DNA of 64,000 nucleotides from Blastocatellia bacterium (GTDB lineage: Bacteria > Acidobacteriota > Blastocatellia > Pyrinomonadales > Pyrinomonadaceae), in contig PMSM01000012.1 in assembly GCA_003168335.1 (NCBI GenBank), positions 1 through 64,000 of the forward strand, in the 5' to 3' direction. Position 1 is the stretch's first letter. Each line of letters begins with the position of its first letter. Positions 59,395 through 64,000 of this stretch are shown in pieces. The notes beneath the pieces were generated by a model. That model worked only from the letters and a program-made list of their open reading frames with translations, did no database searches and was not told the origin of the DNA. The translations under genes and the position numbers were made by a program.

Positions 59395-60108
59395 TTAGGG
59401 CTCGGCCATGCGATACGGCCTTAAGCCCTTAAACAGAAGCCAAAAACTAAGCGCTAGTTCGAAGATCGCCATAGGCGAATCGAACAACCACAGGTTCACC
59501 ACCTTGGTGAAGTCGGGGAAAATGTAAAAGACGAGGGTGCAGGCGGCGCACCATCCAGACGAGATCATGCCAAAGGCAGCCAACGCTTTGGGGATGTAGT
59601 TCGACTTGAACCACAAGTAGCTGCCAACGGTGGCTCCCAAGGCCCAAAACAGCAAGCCAACGTAGTACGCGTCGTAAGCGCTGAGGTACAGCCGCGCCAG
59701 GGCCGGCAATTGGTCCGGTCCAAACGCACGCGAGTAATCAGCGTCACTCAGGAGTCGCAGAGCGGTAAAGAGATTGAGCGTCGCCAAGAGCCAGGTGAGG
59801 CCATGGACCAGTCTGCCGAATGCCGCGAGCAAGGCAAGGTTCTGGCTGACCGGCTTGAGGATCACGTAAAGCGCTGTGAGCAGTACGACAACGGCAACGC
59901 AGTAAACCATGTCGCCCACGACGCCGATACGGAATAGTGTTTCGTGCGCCAGGATATTCCGAGCAGTTTCCGCCGGATTGCCGCGGACGATGAGGCGAGC
60001 GAAGATGCCGAAATTGACTGCGACCACGGTGACGAACGAGATCAGGCAAGCGAATCCCGCGACTTTGGCAGCTTTGCGTTGTGACTCGTCGATGGTGCGG
60101 ATTGTCAT
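59395..60108 (-). CDS. DUF4386 family membrane protein
   Basis: 237 residues. KVAGFACLISFVTVVAVNFG, then ARLIVRGNPAETARNILAHE, LYVILKPVSQNLALLAAFGR and a final FELALSFWLLFKGLR. About six membrane segments. It is one of three consecutive minus-strand members between 59.4 and 61.8 kb. The start follows AGGAGCAAAGAAA. Function unknown. Confidence 0.9.
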   Translation of the reverse strand: MTIRTIDESQRKAAKVAGFACLISFVTVVAVNFGIFARLIVRGNPAETARNILAHETLFRIGVVGDMVYCVAVVVLLTALYVILKPVSQNLALLAAFGRLVHGLTWLLATLNLFTALRLLSDADYSRAFGPDQLPALARLYLSAYDAYYVGLLFWALGATVGSYLWFKSNYIPKALAAFGMISSGWCAACTLVFYIFPDFTKVVNLWLFDSPMAIFELALSFWLLFKGLRPYRMAEP

Positions 60109-60180
60109 TTTCTTTGCTCCTATATATAGATGCCTTTTCCGGAAGTGCTTACGTCTTGGGCGCTCGTCATGTTCAAGGGC

Positions 60181-60330
60181 TTGGAATCTAAGGCCCGGAG
60201 GGCCGTGAGGAAATAGCCACGACCGTCAGGTCGTGGATCGAAAGCGATTCAAAACAATCGCGGACCGAAGGGCCGATAGGTGGGACGTTCATGTCGGTCC
60301 TTCGGACCTCCTCAATCATCTCGAATACTC
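60181..60330. repeat. REP block between DUF4386 genes
   Basis: GGCCCGGAGGGCC, CCACGACCGTCAGGTCGTGG and GGTCCTTCGGACC hairpins in series. GGTCCTTCGGACCTCCTCAA (from about 60296) recurs at about 63024, with ATCAT following in both copies. No gene in 60109-60362. Confidence 0.8.
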
Positions 60331-60362
60331 CTTACTAGTCCGTTCTTTTTTACGCCGCGGGC

Positions 60363-61040
60363 TCATCGAGTCGCTGGCGCGGCGGCGCCTTTAATCAGAA
60401 GCCAAAATGCGATCGTCACTTCGAACACGAGCATTGGTAACCAGATGAGCCCGCCGAACAGGCCGCCTAAGAATCCGATGAGCTGCAGGGGAAAGCCCAC
60501 GACGAGTAGCACCGACGCGAGCACGCCGAGCCATGCCAATGCGACGGGGATCATCCGCCCGCGCAGGAGAAGGTAGGAGAAGAGCGTACTGCCGGCGGCG
60601 AAGAAGGTCGCGGAGATGATCGTGTTCCACCCTTGTACCTTAAAAAGGAACGCGCCGAGCGCATACGCTGCCGCGCCGTCCGGTGCATTCGCTCCCGCTG
60701 CCGTTCCGAGCCACAGCAGTCCCAGCGTCGCTAGTATGAAGATCGCGCCGAGCACGCCTTCGCTGACGCGACAGGTCAGGGCCAGCATTGCGAGGTCGGG
60801 ATCCTCGTCGCGCGTGATCCTGTACAGCGTCACGGCCAGCACCAGGGCCGCGAGGCACGTGAGGAGCGAGAGCACGATCGCGACACGCACATCTATCGCG
60901 TGTTGGGCGATGCTCGTGAGCTTCGCCGCGATCCCCTCTCCGCTGGTCGCTCGGCCGAACAGGACCATACCCGTGACGCCGGCAGCGATGTAGAGCAGGA
61001 ATGTGAAGCCGGCGATTCTTGCGTTCGTTGTGCGGGTCAT
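60363..61040 (-). CDS. divergent DUF4386 family membrane protein
   Basis: 225 residues from ATG 61040, which has AAGGAGAACCAG upstream; the reading to 61088 is too long. ARIAGFTFLLYIAAGVTGMV opens as in the family, but the GDAAATA-NIL motif is degraded (GEGIAAKLTSIAQHAI). Later segments include ALFLFKVQ-like FLFKVQGWNTIISATFFAAG and a terminal FEVTIAFWLLIKGAAAP. About seven hydrophobic segments. Function unknown. Confidence 0.85.
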   Translation of the reverse strand: MTRTTNARIAGFTFLLYIAAGVTGMVLFGRATSGEGIAAKLTSIAQHAIDVRVAIVLSLLTCLAALVLAVTLYRITRDEDPDLAMLALTCRVSEGVLGAIFILATLGLLWLGTAAGANAPDGAAAYALGAFLFKVQGWNTIISATFFAAGSTLFSYLLLRGRMIPVALAWLGVLASVLLVVGFPLQLIGFLGGLFGGLIWLPMLVFEVTIAFWLLIKGAAAPATR

Positions 61041-61116
61041 CTGGTTCTCCTTATGCGTAAGGATTGAAATGCGTAGCGATTCAACCAAGCGTGCATGGCG
61101 AGCCAGGACCGTTCGA

Positions 61117-61815
61117 TCAAGAGGCCGCGGCGGCCAATGGTTTGACCTTTGCTCCCATGATCAGAAGCCACAAAGTGATCGCCATCTCTCCGAAAAGAAC
61201 GGGAAAAGCGATGCGAAAGGCCATATCCAGGGGTTGCGGTAACATTAAGCCCGTAAAGCTAAGGGCCAGATAGGCGAAGCAGTTGACGATCAGCCAAATG
61301 CCCAGGATCCGCGGAAGGAAGCCCGATCTCATCACCAGCACGCCGAAGGGGAAGAGCCAGAGGCCCCAAAAAATCCCGTCGATAGTAAGTCCCTGGCGAT
61401 GCAGACCGAGGAACAACATGGCCATGGCGTCTCGCTGGGGCTTGTCGAATACCGCGAGGAAATCGGCGCCGCGGAAAAGAGTGAGGGCGGCGATGTTGTT
61501 CAGCACATTCATGAACCCGACGGCAACGGAAACCAGGACCAGGGCCACCATCAGCGAAGCATGCGTCTTGTTCACGCCGCTGAGCAAACGGTAGAGAGCC
61601 ATGACCAGAAGGATAAAAATGACCGCGGTGATCAGGTCAGCGATTATGCCGAGGCGGAAAAGCGTCTCGTGAGCGAGGATTTTGCTGGCGGTCGCAGTTG
61701 CGTCCCCGCGCACGATCAGGCGACTGGGAATATAGATCAGGCTGAAGGGAGCGGTGACGGCCAATGATAGATATATCGCGCCTGCGATGCGTGCAGCCTT
61801 TTTGGTTGGGTGCAT
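61117..61815 (-). CDS. DUF4386 family membrane protein
   Basis: 232 residues: KKAARIAGAIYLSLAVTAPF, SRLIVRGDATATASKILAHE, LFRLGIIADLITAVIFILLV, LPRILGIWLIVNCFAYLALS and a terminal GEMAITLWLLIMGAKVKPL. About six membrane segments. A clear ribosome site (AAGGAGCCAATC) precedes the ATG. It is the most promoter-proximal of the three tandem members, with a 76-base gap to the next. Confidence 0.91.
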   Translation of the reverse strand: MHPTKKAARIAGAIYLSLAVTAPFSLIYIPSRLIVRGDATATASKILAHETLFRLGIIADLITAVIFILLVMALYRLLSGVNKTHASLMVALVLVSVAVGFMNVLNNIAALTLFRGADFLAVFDKPQRDAMAMLFLGLHRQGLTIDGIFWGLWLFPFGVLVMRSGFLPRILGIWLIVNCFAYLALSFTGLMLPQPLDMAFRIAFPVLFGEMAITLWLLIMGAKVKPLAAAAS

Positions 61816-61861
61816 GATTGGCTCCTTATTTTGCGGTTAACAAAACTTCACCTACTCCCGA

Positions 61862-62206
61862 TCACGCACTGGGATTCGAATCCAGCGGTGTAGTGGGCCT
61901 CGAGCGATCATGAAGCCCCTGGCGCATTCTTTCCCGCTCCTCCGGCGTCATCGGCTTACAGCTCTCGCCCATTCGCCACCGAGAATTGGAGCGATGAGAA
62001 CCACGCACACGCATCCCAAGGTCTCCAAACAGAATCCGGCAGAGAGCGAACAGTCCGAGAGCCTGCCAGAAGGTAATTGGCCGCCATCCAAACAACGCCG
62101 GCAGATTCCAGTTCCACAAATGCATCACCACTTCGCCACCAATGGTGATGAAAATCACCATCCCCAGAATCACCGCTGGCCCCATCCAAATCATTCTCTT
62201 TCTCAT
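61862..62206 (-). CDS. small membrane protein next to the sigma factor gene
   Basis: 114 residues from ATG 62206 (AGGAA eight bases upstream); a GTG at 62221 overlapping the sigma gene is the alternative. One strong membrane helix (MGPAVILGMVIFITIGGEVV) and a second hydrophobic part (ITFWQALGLFALCRILFGDL), then a basic, charged tail (MTPEERERMRQGLHDR). It starts within or next to the sigma factor stop, so translation is probably coupled. An anti-sigma role would fit that position, but no known anti-sigma domain is visible. Confidence 0.78.
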   Translation of the reverse strand: MRKRMIWMGPAVILGMVIFITIGGEVVMHLWNWNLPALFGWRPITFWQALGLFALCRILFGDLGMRVRGSHRSNSRWRMGESCKPMTPEERERMRQGLHDRSRPTTPLDSNPSA

Positions 62207-62217
62207 GTTGTGTTTCC

Positions 62218-62799
62218 TCACTTGTTCGTAAACTCGTCGTAAATGCTCTGCAGGCGCTCGCGCAGATGAAGCACCGCGTAACGCTTGCGCGCGAGCAGTG
62301 TGTTGATGTTGATACCCGAGACTTCCGACAACTCTTTGAAGCTGCGCCCTTCCAGTTCGTGAGCGACGAATACTTCACGCTGCTCATCGGGCAGCTCGCT
62401 GAGCGCAAGCTCCAGTTCATCAAGAAGCACTCTGCGAACATAGAGCGCTTCCGGCCCGGCATCGGGCGATGGCAGAAGATCTTCCCACTGCGGCAGTTCG
62501 TCGTCCTCGTCCGCAGCGGCGGTATCGCTGAAGCTCTCCGGCTTCTTCTTGCGGAAGAGATCGGTGATGCGATTGCGCGCCACGCGAAACAGCCATCCCG
62601 TAACGTGGCCGATCGGCATCAGTAGGTTGTTCGCTTCCAACAGTTCGTAGAAGACCTCCTGCAGAATGTCCTCAGCGTCTCGCGGGTCGGCCACCCGCCG
62701 GCGGATGAAATTTCGCAGCCGGGATCTTTCTTCCGCGACGATTTCGGAGATTTGACGGTCTTGCTCGTTCATCATGCGTGTGCTCGGCAACTCATCCAT
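62218..62799 (-). CDS. ECF-type RNA polymerase sigma factor
   Basis: 193 residues. Region 2: RRRVADPRDAEDILQEVFYE and GWLFRVARNRITDLFRKKKP. Region 4: LSELPDEQREVFVAHELEGR and SFKELSEVSGININTLLARK, a helix-turn-helix. No sigma 3 or region 1 is present, as expected for ECF factors. The small membrane protein downstream may control it. Target promoters cannot be named. An ATG at 62772 is a possible alternative start. Confidence 0.92.
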   Translation of the reverse strand: MDELPSTRMMNEQDRQISEIVAEERSRLRNFIRRRVADPRDAEDILQEVFYELLEANNLLMPIGHVTGWLFRVARNRITDLFRKKKPESFSDTAAADEDDELPQWEDLLPSPDAGPEALYVRRVLLDELELALSELPDEQREVFVAHELEGRSFKELSEVSGININTLLARKRYAVLHLRERLQSIYDEFTNK

Positions 62800-62868
62800 C
62801 CATTACTGTAGACGAACGGCAGCGACAAATATTGTAGAGATGTATTGTAAGGCGGATGCGCCGCAACG

Positions 62869-63150
62869 AGGTCAGTACCGGGAGCGGTAGCGACCGGGTG
62901 AGTCCGCGGAGCGGGCTCAGATCAGGCGCGAAGCGCCGCGATGCAATAGCCCCGACCATCAGGTCGGGGTGACAATCGGCATCAACACCAACGAGGCCCG
63001 AAGAGCCGACACGTAATTCATGCCGGTCCTTCGGACCTCCTCAATCATTTCAAACACCGCAGCCACGACCTTACGGTCGTGGCTATTGAATGACGGCCCT
63101 TCGGCCCTCGTGAGTCTGCGATGCAGAATCGCAGGCCTGACCCCGATTTC
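62869..63150. repeat. REP-filled gap upstream of the sigma factor gene
   Basis: The 459 bases from 62800 to 63258 hold no gene. 62869-62899 is the inverted counterpart of 49-79. Further hairpins: CCCCGACCATCAGGTCGGGG, GGTCCTTCGGACC, CCACGACCTTACGGTCGTGG and GGCCCTTCGGCC. Bases 63024 onward match the 60296 block. The promoters of the divergent genes on both sides must also lie here. Confidence 0.82.
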
Positions 63151-63258
63151 GCCGACAACCGACCCGTCGACGCGCTCGTTTCCCAGCGTTTATCTAACTG
63201 GTATACTCACGGGCACACCCCCTAACAATTAACTTGGCAAGACGAAAGGAATATCTAC

Positions 63259-64000
63259 GTGACACCATCGTACCAATCAACACAGGAGCCGCAATGCCAA
63301 GAGTCACTGTTCCAGCTCGAGCGCCGGATCATTCGCGGTTGCGTTGTGCTTTTGCTGGCTGCAATTGTGCTCGGCAGCGTCGGTTGCTCAAAACTGAAAA
63401 ATGAAAACAGCACTCCGGGTACTGGTGGAGGTGGCCACACAGGTACCTCCGCAGACAACTCAAACACTGGCCCGTCTTCGCCTCCTGTGCCGCCATCTTC
63501 AGCCGGCACGGGAACGCCAACGACCTGGGAAGCGAACGCCACGTCGCTAAACGGCCCAGATGGACAGACGTTCACGTTGGCGTGTTCGCCGGGAGGCACA
63601 GCGCATTCGGTTTGGGGTAGCGATATCTATACGGCTGATTCATCAATCTGCACGGCTGGCGTCCATAGCGGATTGATAACTTATCAGCAAGGCGGCGCCG
63701 TCACCATCGAATTGCGCCCAGGCAAGACTATCTATGGCTGCAGTGAAAGAAACGGCGTGACGACCGGCCCTTTCGGCTCATATCAGCACAGCTTCGTTTT
63801 CAAAACTCCAAACACCGACGCGGTCGTGCGAGCAGCCGAGGACCAAACACCTGTGCTGTGGAATACGACGGCTTCAATGGTCAGCTTCGAAACCGGCAAG
63901 ACCTACAAGTTCAAATGTCCCGCCAGTGGCAAAGAAAGCGCGGTGTGGGGCACCGACATTTACACGCTCGATTCGTCGATCTGTAATGCCGCGGTCCATG
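63259..64000 (+). CDS. lipoprotein with tandem LCCL domains, cut by window end
   Basis: At least 247 residues, running off the right edge. GTG 63259 with AGGA eight bases upstream is in frame; the ATG at 63294 is not. Hydrophobic segment and lipobox (VLLLAAIVLGSVGC), a Gly/Ser/Pro-rich linker (about 55-90), then LCCL module 1: HSVWGSDIYTADSSICTAGV, IYGCSERNGVTTGPFGSYQH. Module 2 starts SAVWGTDIYTLDSSICNAAV at the edge. LCCL modules are best known from animal extracellular proteins and also occur in bacteria; the role is probably surface binding. Confidence 0.85.
   Translation, partial: MTPSYQSTQEPQCQESLFQLERRIIRGCVVLLLAAIVLGSVGCSKLKNENSTPGTGGGGHTGTSADNSNTGPSSPPVPPSSAGTGTPTTWEANATSLNGPDGQTFTLACSPGGTAHSVWGSDIYTADSSICTAGVHSGLITYQQGGAVTIELRPGKTIYGCSERNGVTTGPFGSYQHSFVFKTPNTDAVVRAAEDQTPVLWNTTASMVSFETGKTYKFKCPASGKESAVWGTDIYTLDSSICNAAVH

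Overview
The window looks like chromosomal DNA from a diderm (Gram-negative-type) bacterium of fairly high GC. A complete ADP-heptose/heptosyltransferase set, a PBP1b-like peptidoglycan synthase, many isolated secreted proteins with Pro/Gln/Asn-rich tails, tandem DUF4386 membrane proteins and REP-type palindromes in many gaps are compatible with an Acidobacteriota relative (Blastocatellia/Pyrinomonadales type). That placement is inference; there is no rRNA or other decisive marker here. Two tRNAs are present, Leu(UAA) and Pro(GGG). I saw no prophage, integrase, CRISPR array or intact transposase.

Layout. 0.1-3.3 kb: accessory region with a small membrane protein, a VOC protein, a DUF4386 pseudogene split by a palindromic element, an intact DUF4386 protein and a secreted DUF1579-like protein. 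3.3-8.7 kb: histidine kinase and OmpR-type regulator, tRNA-Leu, Fur, a 2Fe-2S ferredoxin and an M28 peptidase lipoprotein. 8.9-14.7 kb: isocitrate/isopropylmalate-type dehydrogenase, CinA, a small apparently foreign island (DUF2442 plus a TIR/deoxyribosyltransferase-like protein), and a polytopic glycosyltransferase. 15-24 kb: SmpB, leucyl aminopeptidase, membrane J-protein, HEAT protein, ClpB-type single AAA+ ATPase, inositol-phosphate synthase, glycerophosphodiesterase, DUF3108. 23.7-29.2 kb: a minus-strand cluster for heptose supply and transfer (ICMT-like, WaaC-like, HldE adenylyltransferase, DUF3810, HldE kinase, WaaF-like). 29.4-36.6 kb: SDR epimerase-like protein, K+ channel, CysS, ThiL, aminotransferase, MerR regulator. 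36.6-55.5 kb: tRNA-Pro, CAP protein, PBP, IscU-like and IscS-like proteins, SAM hydrolase, citrate synthase, NYN protein, RlmB, AroDE fusion, ThiF/MoeB-like protein, a large propeller protein. 55.6-62.8 kb: second accessory region, with an oxidoreductase, four DUF4386 proteins, a DUF4440 protein, an AraC regulator and an ECF-type sigma factor. The right edge enters a lipoprotein with tandem LCCL domains.

Two themes stand out. First, several families of palindromic repeats occupy the gaps and also enter genes: one sits inside a DUF4386 gene between copies of a 14-bp direct repeat, one forms an in-frame insert in thiL, and one supplies the C-terminus of a glycosyltransferase. An internally deleted REP-associated (IS200-like) transposase remnant lies among palindromes of one of these families. 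Second, the two accessory regions at the window ends carry duplicated loci ([secreted MRKLTLL protein]-[DUF4386]) whose 5' ends are still nearly identical while the downstream halves have been reshuffled.
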